Origin: Beduinella massiliensis
GTDB taxonomy: Bacteria > Bacillota > Clostridia > Christensenellales > Aristaeellaceae
Assembly (NCBI RefSeq): GCF_900199405.1
Contig: NZ_LT963430.1
Span: forward strand, 1,240,001-1,304,000
Direction of reading: 5' to 3'
Length of the DNA stretch: 64,000 bases
The translations under genes and the position numbers were made by a program. Shown in pieces: positions 7,232 through 15,517 of this stretch (position 1 is its first letter; each line of letters begins with the position of its first letter). The notes beneath the pieces were generated by a model. The model was not told where the DNA came from, searched no databases, and worked only from the letters and a program-made list of their open reading frames with translations.

Positions 7232-9139
7232 ATGGCGTTTTTTGACGAAGAGATGGGCGCGATGCTGGAGGTCTATCTGCTGGAGACCAGCCAGCTTTTA
7301 GAGCAGCTGGACAACATCCTGATGGCGGCGGAGAAAAAGGGCCGCTTTTCCAGGGAGGAGATCAACAGCATATTTCGGGTCATGCATACGACGAAAAGCT
7401 CGTCGGCCATGATGGGGCTTACGGAGCTGTCGGAATTGACGCACAGGCTGGAAGACCTCTTCTCGATCTTCCGCGAGGATGAAAAACGCTTGCAGGGGGT
7501 AGAAAGGGAGACGTTCGCCCTGCTCTTTGACGCGAGCGACTTCATCAAGGCCGAGCTTGCGCGCATGCCGGAGGCGGATTACCGTCCCAGGGAGGGGGAT
7601 GCACTGCGCGCGCGCATCGCATCCCTGCTGGAAAAGGTAAACAGCGGCGAGCGGATCACCGTACGCCTGCGCTTTGAAAAGGACTGCAAGATGGAGAACG
7701 TCCGCGCGTTCATGGCGGCGCGGCAGATTCGCCAGCTTTGCACGGACATACAGACCTACCCTTCGGACGTAGAGAAAAACACGGCGACGGCGGACTTTAT
7801 CCGGCGCGAGGGGTTTTATATCCGTTTTGTCTCCGCGAACCGGGATGCGGTGATTCGTCAGCTTCAGGGCGCGCTCTTCGTGGAGTCGTGCGAGGCGGTC
7901 GCGGACTTTCCGGAGGAGGCGCGTGCGCGCGCGGCGGAGCCCGGGCTCGCGCAGCCCACGGGAAATTTCATCAGCGTGCGCGTGGAAAAACTGGACGCGC
8001 TGCAAAACCTGACCGAGGAGCTGATGATCCTCGCGTCCGCGCTCACGGACGAGGGGGACAACCGCGACGGCACCTTTAAGACGGACGGAAACACCCTGTA
8101 CGCGGAGCGCATCCTCAAGGAGCTTGAACGGGTGGTCATTTCGATTCGGATGGTCGCCTTCGGCACGTTGGAGGGGAAGCTGCGGCGAGTTGTTCGGGAT
8201 ATGTGCAAGAAGGAAAAGAAGGAGCTTTCCTTCAGCATCGAGGGGCAGCAGGCTGAGGTCGATAAAAAGGTCATCGACGGCTTGTTTGAACCGTTGATGC
8301 ATCTCCTGCGCAACGCGATCGACCACGGGATCGAGTCCCCGCTGGAACGCGAGGCGGCGGGAAAGGCACGTGCGGGCAGTGTGAGCGTCCGGCTGAAGAA
8401 CGACTCCGGAAAAATTCTCATCGAGGTGAGTGACGACGGGCGCGGCATGGACGAGGAAAGAATCCTCCAAAAGGCGCGCAAAAAGGGCCTGCTCACCCGG
8501 CCGGAGGACGAGTACACACACGAGCAGATTCTCGAGTTTTGCTTCCTTCCCGGATTTTCCACGCAGGAAAACCCCACGGAATATTCCGGCCGGGGCGTGG
8601 GGCTGGACATCGTCCGCCGAAGCATAGAGGCCTTGGGCGGTCACCTGCGCGTGCAGAGCGAGGCGGGCAGGGGCACGCGCTTTACGATCCACATGCCGCT
8701 TTGCCTGACCATCCTCGAGAGCTTTCTGTTCACCGTGGGCCCCTGCGTATTTGCGCTGCCCGCCTATCAGGTGGATCGGTTTTACGCATACGACCCGGAA
8801 GACGGCCGTCTCGACGTACGGGGGAAGCGAAAGCTGTGGTTAACGGACGGCAAATGCCTGCCGGTCGTCGAGGCGGCTGCGTTTTACGGCCTGCCCGCCG
8901 GGGAGAAGGAGAACATTCTGATCGCGATGCGGGGCGCGTCGCGCGAGGCATGTCTGCTGGTGGACCGCGTGATCGGCAAGCAACGCATCGTCGGCAAGCC
9001 GCTGCCCAGGCTCTTCGGGCCGCGTTTTCGGCAGCAGCAGGGCATCGTGAGCGGGAGCGTGCTGGGCGACGGTACGATCTGCATGCTGATGGACGCGGAG
9101 GACCTGATTCGCGCGGCAATGGAAAGGGGAGAAGCATGA
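7232..9139 (+). CDS. cheA: CheA chemotaxis histidine kinase
   Basis: A 635-residue CheA, the central kinase. The P1 domain has phosphorylatable His52 in RVMHTTKSS. A P2-like linker region follows, then P3 dimerisation helices near residues 245-310 and the ATPase domain with LLRNAIDHGIESP (N box), SDDGRGMD (G1), FLPGFSTQ and SGRGVGLDIV (G2). The last 150 residues form the CheW-like P5 domain. The AGGAGG stretch lies 13 bp from the ATG, a little far. It overlaps the terminal cheW by 4 bp. Confidence 0.95.
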   Translation: MAFFDEEMGAMLEVYLLETSQLLEQLDNILMAAEKKGRFSREEINSIFRVMHTTKSSSAMMGLTELSELTHRLEDLFSIFREDEKRLQGVERETFALLFDASDFIKAELARMPEADYRPREGDALRARIASLLEKVNSGERITVRLRFEKDCKMENVRAFMAARQIRQLCTDIQTYPSDVEKNTATADFIRREGFYIRFVSANRDAVIRQLQGALFVESCEAVADFPEEARARAAEPGLAQPTGNFISVRVEKLDALQNLTEELMILASALTDEGDNRDGTFKTDGNTLYAERILKELERVVISIRMVAFGTLEGKLRRVVRDMCKKEKKELSFSIEGQQAEVDKKVIDGLFEPLMHLLRNAIDHGIESPLEREAAGKARAGSVSVRLKNDSGKILIEVSDDGRGMDEERILQKARKKGLLTRPEDEYTHEQILEFCFLPGFSTQENPTEYSGRGVGLDIVRRSIEALGGHLRVQSEAGRGTRFTIHMPLCLTILESFLFTVGPCVFALPAYQVDRFYAYDPEDGRLDVRGKRKLWLTDGKCLPVVEAAAFYGLPAGEKENILIAMRGASREACLLVDRVIGKQRIVGKPLPRLFGPRFRQQQGIVSGSVLGDGTICMLMDAEDLIRAAMERGEA

Positions 9140-9594
9140 CGGAGAGCTTGAAAAAGACGGGACTGCTCTGCCTGCCGTTTGACGGCGTGCTCTACGGCGT
9201 TGAGCTTCCCTACGTCATCGAGAGCGTCAGAAACGTGCGCATCGCATCGCTGCCCTTTTTGCCGGAATATTATTGCGGGGTGTGCAATCGCATGGGCAGC
9301 ATCACGCCCGTCGTGTCGCTCGCGCGGCTGTGCGGCGGGGAGGAAAAGCCGGAGCACGGGGTGACCGTGATGCTTCGCTGCGGGGCGTATGATTGCGGCG
9401 TGCTCACCCAGCGGGAACCCCTGATTTTGGAGGTGGACGAAGGCATGCGTCTGAAAGGGCAGGGTGCGGACGTCTCCTACCCCCACTGGCGCATCAAGGC
9501 GCTTTACGCTTGCGGGGAACGGAAAATCTGGCAGGTCGACGTACAAAAGAGCCTGGAAAGCATGGTCGTCTGCCGGAGTGAGCAGGAGGTATAG
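9136..9594 (+). CDS. cheW: CheW chemotaxis coupling protein
   Basis: A 152-residue CheW domain protein, the third CheW-like gene in this operon and the one closest in length and pattern to a standard CheW. It has a YGVELPYVIESV start strand, a CNRMGSITPVVSLARL segment matching the conserved GxxNxRGxxxPVxDL region in outline, and a final YACGERKIWQVDV strand. GGGGAGAAGC precedes the ATG, which overlaps the cheA stop. A strong terminator follows, closing the operon. Confidence 0.85.
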   Translation: MTESLKKTGLLCLPFDGVLYGVELPYVIESVRNVRIASLPFLPEYYCGVCNRMGSITPVVSLARLCGGEEKPEHGVTVMLRCGAYDCGVLTQREPLILEVDEGMRLKGQGADVSYPHWRIKALYACGERKIWQVDVQKSLESMVVCRSEQEV

Positions 9595-9601
9595 CGCGCA
9601 T

Positions 9602-9645
9602 AAAGGCCGGGCGGCCCGCACCCTCGTGCGGGCCGCCCGGCCTTT
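9602..9645. terminator. 19-bp perfect terminator hairpin
   Basis: Positions 9602-9620 and 9627-9645 are perfect reverse complements around a 6-nt loop, flanked by AAA and TTT. It lies between the convergent che operon and the gene at 9662-10246, so it probably serves both strands. Confidence 0.85.
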
Positions 9646-9661
9646 AAATGCGGAGTATAAA

Positions 9662-10246
9662 TCAGCCCTGCGCCTCGCCCAGCACGCGCACGAGGGTCGC
9701 CGCGCTCTGCGGGGGAATCGAACGGGTGGAGGCGGCGCTGTGGAAGACCTGAACGAGCGCGCCCTCGGTCAGGAGCGGCAGTCCGTCTACGAGGACGCCG
9801 TCATCCCCGAAGACGAAGGCGTGCGGGCCATCTTCGGTTTCGACCAGCATGCGCCCCGCTTCGTCGTAGCCCGTGAAGACGCCTTCGGTGTACACGACCT
9901 CGACGGCCAGCGCGTTTACCTGCCCCGGCAGGCTCATCGTCATGACGCCGTTCGTCTGCACGACGACGGAGAGGCCGGGATAGAGCTTGTCCACGGGCAG
10001 GACACCCTCTTCGAAGCGAACGAGCACTTCGCCGTGCGCCTCGGTCAGGATCAGAAATTCGCCGTTTCCCGCGTCGAAGGAGACGACGGAGCCGGTCAGC
10101 TCGGTTTCCGGAACCTCGGCCCCCTCGGAAACGGGCGCGGTCTGCTGCGTCTGCAGGGGCGGCGCGGCGGGTTCGTCGGCGGCCAGGCTGAGCGCGGGCA
10201 CGACGAGCAGGGAAAGAACGGCGAGCTTTGCAAGAAACTTTTTCAT
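9662..10246 (-). CDS. Secreted protein with two tandem beta domains, function unknown
   Basis: A 194-residue exported protein. The first 23 residues form a signal peptide (KKF, a hydrophobic core, then an ALA-type cleavage region). After a Pro/Gln-rich spacer come two related blocks of about 65 residues, each running G-x-V-x2-[YF]-D then a LxxTExG strand, an Asp-containing turn, and a closing strand of TMSLPGQVNALAV or TRSIPPQSAATLV type. Such [TM]xSxPxQ motifs occur in secreted Clostridia proteins, often with copper-amine-oxidase N-terminal-like domains. The ligand and role are unknown. It is transcribed alone. Confidence 0.75.
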   Translation of the reverse strand: MKKFLAKLAVLSLLVVPALSLAADEPAAPPLQTQQTAPVSEGAEVPETELTGSVVSFDAGNGEFLILTEAHGEVLVRFEEGVLPVDKLYPGLSVVVQTNGVMTMSLPGQVNALAVEVVYTEGVFTGYDEAGRMLVETEDGPHAFVFGDDGVLVDGLPLLTEGALVQVFHSAASTRSIPPQSAATLVRVLGEAQG

Positions 10247-10381
10247 TAGGGGTTACCTCCTGATGTCTTTTTGAATTGAGCGGGATTTTTGTCCCGGTAT
10301 TCTTTTTGACGTACCGTGTCGCGTTTTGTTCCCGATCCGGCGAAAAAAATTTGTCGGCTGTTTTATCGCCACTGGGTCGTG

Positions 10382-10387
10382 TATAAT
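10382..10387 (+). promoter_or_regulatory. Possible -10 box for the metallopeptidase gene
   Basis: A consensus TATAAT lies about 100 bp before the TTG start at 10486. No good -35 sequence is found at 16-18 bp, so the promoter call is tentative. Nothing else was recognised in 10247-10485. Confidence 0.4.
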
Positions 10388-10485
10388 AAGGAGACGAGGG
10401 CCCGCGGGACGAATGCGGCAGGCTACAGCGTTCTTTGAAAAAGGGCGCGAGGAATTTCCGCGCGGCTCGCGAATGAGGTGATCGA

Positions 10486-11967
10486 TTGCGAAAAAGGGCA
10501 TTTTTTCTCTTAGCTGTGGCGCTGGCGGCGGCCGGCTGCGTGGCGGGCGTCCTGATCGGAAAAAGCATGGTGCGCTCCAAGACTGAGCTTGCGGCACCGG
10601 AGGCGTCGCAGGCGCTGCTGCAGGCCTCCCGCGGCTTGGACGTTTACGAGGTAGAGGCCGTCTACGACGAAAAGGCGAGGACGCTTCTTTGCACGCAGCG
10701 CATCGTGTACCAAAACCGCTCGCAGGACGATTTGGACAGCGTTTATTTTCACCTGTACCCAAACGCGTTTAAACGCGAAGAGACCTCCCCGGCGGTGCTC
10801 TCCGGCGGAAAGGACGAATTTGAACCCGGTGAAATCTTTATCGAGGACGTACAGGTAAACGGCGCGGCCTGTGCGTGGGCCGTGGCGGGCGAGGATGAGA
10901 GCGCGCTGCGCGTGCCGGCGGCGCTCGCTCCGGGCGGGCAGGCTCAGATTGAACTGCAATATCGCGTCGAAATTCCGAAGCTCGCCTATCGCTGGGGAGA
11001 GGCGAACGGCGTCGTCAGCGTCGCGAACGCTTTCCCCATCGCGGCGATTTACGAACGCGGCGCCTGGCGGCTGGACGAGTACGGGCCCGTCGGCGACCCC
11101 TTTTACAGCGCGTGCGCGAACTGGACGCTAAGCCTTACCGTGCCCGAGGGCTTTGTGGTATCGGCCGGCGGGGCGGTGCGCGAGGCGGAGACGAAGGACG
11201 GGCAGACGCGGGTTCTGGCGGAGGCGCTTGCGGCGCGCGACATGGCGTTTTCCATGAGCAGGCGTTACGCCCTGGCGCAGCAGAGGGTGGGGGACGTGCT
11301 GATCTCCTCGTATGCCCTGCGGCCTAAGGATGCGGAAGCGGCGCTCGAATACGCGATATCGGCGCTCGAACAGCTTCAGGCGATGCTGGGCGCGTATCCC
11401 TTCCCGACGCTGACCCTTGCTCAGAAGGACATCGGCGGCTACGGCGGCATGGAATATTCGGGCTTTATGCTGCTGGACGATTCACTGTACAGCGGAGACC
11501 GGCAGCTTCTGGAGCGTGTGGTGGCGCACGAGACGGCGCATCAGTACTTCGGTATGCTCGTCGGCTCGGACCAGGTCGAGGAGCCCTGGATGGACGAGGC
11601 ATTTTGCGAGTACATGACGCTGATGTATTACGACAAGGAGTACGGGAGGCAGGCTTTCGACGCGCTCTACGCGCAGCGCATCGAGCCTGCGCTGCGCATT
11701 ACACATCCCATCGGCGTCACCGCAGGCAGCGCGATCACGAGCTTCACCTCGGGCGCGGAGTACGTACAGCTGGTCTATCAGAAGGGGGCGGGCATGCTGC
11801 ACGGCATCCGCGAGGCGCTTGGCGAAGCGCGCTTTTTGGAGGCGCTGCGCACGTATATCGACAAGTACGCATTCGGCATCGCCACGCGCGAGGACTTCAC
11901 GGTCACGATGCAGGAAGCGACCGGGGCGAGCTGGCGCGGATTCATCGACGATTATCTGGACGAATGA
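10486..11967 (+). CDS. M1-type zinc metallopeptidase, membrane anchored
   Basis: A 493-residue aminopeptidase-N-like (gluzincin) protein. The zinc site is HETAH (348-352) with the third ligand Glu371 in WMDEAF, the exact HExxH-x18-E spacing. An upstream GGMEYSG motif matches the substrate-binding GAMEN loop. The N-terminus is a hydrophobic segment with a possible lipobox ending at Cys18, so it is a lipoprotein or has a signal anchor and acts outside the membrane. It is shorter than full M1 aminopeptidases and lacks the long C-terminal helical domain. The TTG start has GAGGTG 5 bp upstream. Peptide substrates are not predictable. Confidence 0.85.
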   Translation: MRKRAFFLLAVALAAAGCVAGVLIGKSMVRSKTELAAPEASQALLQASRGLDVYEVEAVYDEKARTLLCTQRIVYQNRSQDDLDSVYFHLYPNAFKREETSPAVLSGGKDEFEPGEIFIEDVQVNGAACAWAVAGEDESALRVPAALAPGGQAQIELQYRVEIPKLAYRWGEANGVVSVANAFPIAAIYERGAWRLDEYGPVGDPFYSACANWTLSLTVPEGFVVSAGGAVREAETKDGQTRVLAEALAARDMAFSMSRRYALAQQRVGDVLISSYALRPKDAEAALEYAISALEQLQAMLGAYPFPTLTLAQKDIGGYGGMEYSGFMLLDDSLYSGDRQLLERVVAHETAHQYFGMLVGSDQVEEPWMDEAFCEYMTLMYYDKEYGRQAFDALYAQRIEPALRITHPIGVTAGSAITSFTSGAEYVQLVYQKGAGMLHGIREALGEARFLEALRTYIDKYAFGIATREDFTVTMQEATGASWRGFIDDYLDE

Positions 11968-11986
11968 AGAGAGGCGGATTGATCCT

Positions 11987-13435
11987 ATGGAAAAGCACCG
12001 CATCACGGTCGTGGGGCTGGGCCCCGGCGGCGCCGGGCTGATAACCCTTGCCGCATGGGAGGCGCTCACGGGCGGACAGCGCGTAGTTCTGCGCACGGCG
12101 CGCCACGGCGTGGCGGAGGCGCTTCGGCAAAAGGACGTAGCCTTTGAGACGCTCGATGCGCTGTACGAGGAATGCGAGGATTTCGACGAGCTGTGCGCGC
12201 GGGCGGCGGCCAGATTGGCGGACGCGGTGCGCGAAAGCGGCCGTCTCGTCTACGGCGTGAGCGACCCCATCAGCGATCAGACGGTGCGCGCGCTCGCGCA
12301 GGCCTGCAAGGGCGACATCGCCGTTGAGATCGTCCCGGGGGTGACGCTGGCGTCTTATGCGGCGGCCTCCTGCGCGGCGCTGGGCGCGCAGACGGAAAAC
12401 CTCTGCGTGGCGACGGCGCTTTCCATCGAGACGTTGGAGCCGGATCCGGAACGTCCCCTGATGGTGACCGAGATCGATGGACGCGTGCTTGCCAGCGAGG
12501 TCAAACTCTGGCTGATGGAGCTGTACGAGGCGGAGCAGAGGATTTTCTTTGCGCAGCCCGGCGAGGAGAATACGGCGCGCATAAGCGTCATTCCGCTTTG
12601 CGAGCTGGACCGGCAGGCGGCTTACGACCATACCTGCGTGTTGCTGGTGCCGCCCGTACCCTATGCCGAACGATCGCGGCATACGGTGCGCGATCTTGAG
12701 CAGGTGATGTGCCGCCTGCGCGCGCCCGACGGCTGTCCGTGGGATCGCGCGCAGACCCATGAGAGCCTGCGCCAATACCTGATCGAGGAGGCCTACGAGG
12801 CGGTGGACGCGATCGACGGCGGCGACCCTGACCGCGTCTCAGACGAGCTGGGAGACGTCCTGCTGCAGGTCGTCTTTCACGCGCAGATCGCCTCGGAGCA
12901 CGCGGAATTCGGCCTCGGCGACGTGGCGACCGCCATCTGCAATAAGATGATTTCGCGCCATGAACGGCTGTTTGGAAAGGGTGGAGAGGACGCTTCAGGC
13001 GACGCGGGCTGGGAGGCCGTCAAGCGGCGCGAAAAAGGACAGCAGACGCTGACCGACAGCCTGCGCGACGTGCCCGGATATCTGCCTGCCCTGATGCACG
13101 CCTATAAGGTGCTCAGAAAGGCCGCCAGCGCGGGCGTAGACCCGCTCAGCGGTGCGGAGGCAATTCGGGCCCTGCGCGGGGCACTGGAGGATGCGCAGGA
13201 GGCGCTTGACGAGGGCAAGGACGCTTCCGAGGCGCTTGGCAGGCTGCTCTTTGCGGCGGCCGGGGCGGCGCGCGGATGCGTAAGCCAGCCGGAACTGCTC
13301 CTGCGCGCGGAAACGGAGCGCTTTATTGCGCGTTTTGAGCGGATGGAGCGGGAGGCGCAGACGGAAGGGATCAGGCTGGAGGAGCTCTCAAGGGGCGAGC
13401 TGCACAGACGCTGGATGCAGGAAAGCGAAAAGTGA
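11987..13435 (+). CDS. mazG: YabN-type tetrapyrrole-methylase-like / MazG fusion protein
   Basis: A 482-residue two-domain protein. Residues 1 to about 225 look like a SAM-dependent tetrapyrrole methylase fold (VVGLGPGGAGLIT at the start, VPGVTLASYAAA later). The rest is a MazG nucleoside triphosphate pyrophosphohydrolase, with CPWDRAQTHESL, EEAYEAVDAI and DELGDVLLQ metal-binding motifs repeated in part near the end. Such fusions are standard in Firmicutes and are thought to clean non-canonical NTPs. The ATG at 11987 follows a GGCGGA-type site; the frame is open upstream inside the peptidase gene. It precedes hup and rqcP, as in many relatives. Confidence 0.92.
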   Translation: MEKHRITVVGLGPGGAGLITLAAWEALTGGQRVVLRTARHGVAEALRQKDVAFETLDALYEECEDFDELCARAAARLADAVRESGRLVYGVSDPISDQTVRALAQACKGDIAVEIVPGVTLASYAAASCAALGAQTENLCVATALSIETLEPDPERPLMVTEIDGRVLASEVKLWLMELYEAEQRIFFAQPGEENTARISVIPLCELDRQAAYDHTCVLLVPPVPYAERSRHTVRDLEQVMCRLRAPDGCPWDRAQTHESLRQYLIEEAYEAVDAIDGGDPDRVSDELGDVLLQVVFHAQIASEHAEFGLGDVATAICNKMISRHERLFGKGGEDASGDAGWEAVKRREKGQQTLTDSLRDVPGYLPALMHAYKVLRKAASAGVDPLSGAEAIRALRGALEDAQEALDEGKDASEALGRLLFAAAGAARGCVSQPELLLRAETERFIARFERMEREAQTEGIRLEELSRGELHRRWMQESEK

Positions 13436-13581
13436 GATTTTTTGGCCCGAAAACGTGATATTTCCTCGAAAAAAGAAGGAAAGCTGGAAGGGATTTCTGA
13501 ATTTTCGGAGAATATAGTAACGTTTGCTCTCGAAACCTAAACCCCAATCAACGATTCGCATTTTAAGGAGGATTTTGTTGT

Positions 13582-13857
13582 ATGAATAAGACGGAACTGT
13601 GCGCGGCTGTCGCGGCCAAGGCCGGCATGACCCGCAAGGATGCGGAAGCTGCTGTGAGCGCTGTGATCGACGTGATCGGCGAGACGCTGAAGGACGGCGA
13701 GAAGGTAGCCATCGTCGGCTTTGGCTCTTTTGAAGTCAAGGAGCGTCCGGCCCGCAAGGCGCGCAACCCGCGCACCGGCGAGGAAATTGAGATCGCGGCC
13801 TCTAAGGCGCCGGCTTTCAAGGCGGGCAAAGCGCTCAAGGATATCGTCAGCATGTAA
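13582..13857 (+). CDS. hup: DNA-binding protein HU
   Basis: A 91-residue HU/IHF-family nucleoid protein that bends and compacts DNA as a dimer. The helical N-terminus ([15 protein letters not shown]) is followed by the IVGFGSFEV strand and the DNA-grasping arm with [15 protein letters not shown], then a C-terminal helix. AAGGAGG lies upstream at good spacing. A long AT-richer leader (13436-13581) and a terminator directly behind suggest it is transcribed as a strong single-gene unit. Confidence 0.96.
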   Translation: MNKTELCAAVAAKAGMTRKDAEAAVSAVIDVIGETLKDGEKVAIVGFGSFEVKERPARKARNPRTGEEIEIAASKAPAFKAGKALKDIVSM

Positions 13858-13884
13858 ACAAAACCGTGAGCCGGGCGACCGGCA

Positions 13885-13913
13885 GGGGCTGCCAGACCGG
13901 CAGCCCCTTTTTT
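13885..13913 (+). terminator. Terminator after hup
   Basis: GGGGCTGCC (13885-13893) pairs with GGCAGCCCC (13899-13907) and is followed by six T residues. Confidence 0.85.
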
Positions 13914-13950
13914 AAGGGCCGCGCATTGCGTGGGAAAAGGAGGAAACCCT

Positions 13951-14196
13951 ATGCGCCTGGATAAGTTTTTAAAGGTTTCGCGCATCATCAAGCGCCGCTC
14001 CGTCGCGAAGGAAGCGGGCGATGGCGGGCGCGTCACGATCAACGGAAAACCCGCCAAGCCCTCCTCGGAGGTCAAGGTCGGGGACGTGCTGGAGGTGCGC
14101 TTCGGCGACAAGCTGGGGCGGTATGAGGTGCTGGCCGTCAGCGAGCACGCGCTCAAGGCTGAGGCGGGCGGCATGTACAAAATCCTTTCGGAGTGA
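13951..14196 (+). CDS. rqcP: RqcP (YabO) S4-domain ribosome quality control factor
   Basis: An 81-residue protein that is almost entirely an S4 RNA-binding domain, starting MRLDKFLKVSRIIKRRSVA and containing VTINGKPAKPSSEVKVGD. In Bacillus this protein stabilises tRNA on stalled 50S subunits during RqcH-driven alanine tailing. The ATG at 13951 has AAGGAGG 6-7 bp upstream; earlier in-frame codons lack a site. Its place after mazG and hup is the conserved Firmicutes order and supports the call. It ends 6 bp before ispDF. Confidence 0.88.
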   Translation: MRLDKFLKVSRIIKRRSVAKEAGDGGRVTINGKPAKPSSEVKVGDVLEVRFGDKLGRYEVLAVSEHALKAEAGGMYKILSE

Positions 14197-14202
14197 TGGC
14201 GT

Positions 14203-15369
14203 ATGAATGAAGCGATCATCGTCGCGGCGGGCAAGGGCGTCCGCATGGGCCTTGGGCGCAACAAGGTGCTGGCGCCGCTTTTCGGCGTGCCGGTGCTCGT
14301 GCGCACGGTGCGCGCGTTTGCCGACTGCCCGCAAATCGGGCGCATCGGCATCGTGGCGGCGGAGGAAGACCTGGCGAGCGTCCATCGCCTGCTTTCTGCG
14401 TTTTCCCTAGAGGAACGCGTCGCGTACGTGACGGCGGGCGGGATGGATCGACAGGAATCCGTGCGCCGCGGACTCGAATGGGCGCAGGGAGAGATCGTGC
14501 TCATCCACGACGGCGCGCGCCCGTTTGTGACGCCGGATGTAATTGAAAGGACGATCAGGAGCGCCAGGGAGTGCGGCAGCGGCGTTGCCGCCGTGATGCT
14601 CAAGGATACGGTCAAGCGCGTGGACAATTCGGGCTGCGTGTTGGAGACGCCGCCGCGGGAGGACCTTCGCGCGGTGCAGACGCCGCAGACGTTTCCGCTT
14701 GCGGACATCCGAGCGGCGCACGAGGCCGCCCGCTCGCGGGGAATCCGCGCGACGGACGACGCGGCGCTGCTGGAAAAGATGGGAAAGGCGGTGCATCTGG
14801 TGGAGGGCGATGTGGAGAACATCAAGCTCACGACCCCGGAAGACATGCATGTGGGCGAGGCCATCCTGCGCAGGCGGGGCGAAGGAACGCTGCCGGTGCG
14901 CGTAGGGCAGGGATACGACGTGCACCGGCTCGTGGAGGGGCGCAGGCTCATCCTGTGCGGCGTGGAGGTACCCTACGAGCGCGGTTTGCTGGGCCACAGC
15001 GACGCGGACGTGGCGGCGCATGCCTTGATGGACGCGCTGCTGGGCGCGGCGGCGTTGGGCGACATCGGCCGTCACTTTCCGGATACAGACCCCGCCTACG
15101 CAGGCGCGGATTCGATGAAGCTGCTCTCGCACGTGGTGCGCCTTGTGGGGGAGCGCGGCTACCGTCCCGGTAATGTAGACGTCACGATCGTCGCGCAGCG
15201 CCCTAAGCTCAAGGACTTCATCCCGCAGATGCGTTTGCGCCTTTCGCAGGTGCTTGGCGTCGGGGAGGACGCGGTCAACGTCAAGGCGACTACGACTGAG
15301 CGCCTCGGGTTCGAGGGCGAGGGGCTGGGCATCAGCGCGCAGGCGGTCGCGACGATCGTCGCGGGATAA
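14203..15369 (+). CDS. ispDF: Bifunctional IspD/IspF of the MEP isoprenoid pathway
   Basis: A 388-residue fusion. Residues 1 to about 229 form IspD, which makes CDP-methylerythritol: AAGKGVRMG with a Lys for CTP binding, HDGARPF and the late TTPEDM. Residues from about 230 form IspF, which cyclises the phosphorylated product: GYDVHRL and GHSDADV provide the zinc ligands, followed by [11 protein letters not shown]. IspE is not adjacent. Fusion of steps 3 and 5 is known from several bacterial groups. The gene is 6 bp after rqcP, so it may be in its operon. Confidence 0.95.
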   Translation: MNEAIIVAAGKGVRMGLGRNKVLAPLFGVPVLVRTVRAFADCPQIGRIGIVAAEEDLASVHRLLSAFSLEERVAYVTAGGMDRQESVRRGLEWAQGEIVLIHDGARPFVTPDVIERTIRSARECGSGVAAVMLKDTVKRVDNSGCVLETPPREDLRAVQTPQTFPLADIRAAHEAARSRGIRATDDAALLEKMGKAVHLVEGDVENIKLTTPEDMHVGEAILRRRGEGTLPVRVGQGYDVHRLVEGRRLILCGVEVPYERGLLGHSDADVAAHALMDALLGAAALGDIGRHFPDTDPAYAGADSMKLLSHVVRLVGERGYRPGNVDVTIVAQRPKLKDFIPQMRLRLSQVLGVGEDAVNVKATTTERLGFEGEGLGISAQAVATIVAG

Positions 15370-15385
15370 AGAATTCGAGGGATTG

Positions 15386-15416
15386 GCGCGCCCTGATTGC
15401 GGAAGGGCGCGCTTCT
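15386..15416 (+). terminator. Terminator after ispDF
   Basis: GCGCGCCCT (15386-15394) pairs with AGGGCGCGC (15404-15412) and is followed by TTCTT. Confidence 0.6.
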
Positions 15417-15450
15417 TGATTCCAGTTCAAGTCAAAAGGGGTATGGATAT

Positions 15451-15479
15451 TTGAAAATTCCATGCGCATATGGTATAAT
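15451..15479 (+). promoter_or_regulatory. Sigma-A promoter for the VTC-CotH gene
   Basis: TTGAAA (15451-15456) and TATAAT (15474-15479) have a 17-bp spacer in an AT-rich leader, 38 bp before the gene. Confidence 0.75.
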
Positions 15480-15517
15480 TATAAAATATATATGAAATCG
15501 GGAATGAAGGCAGCGAT

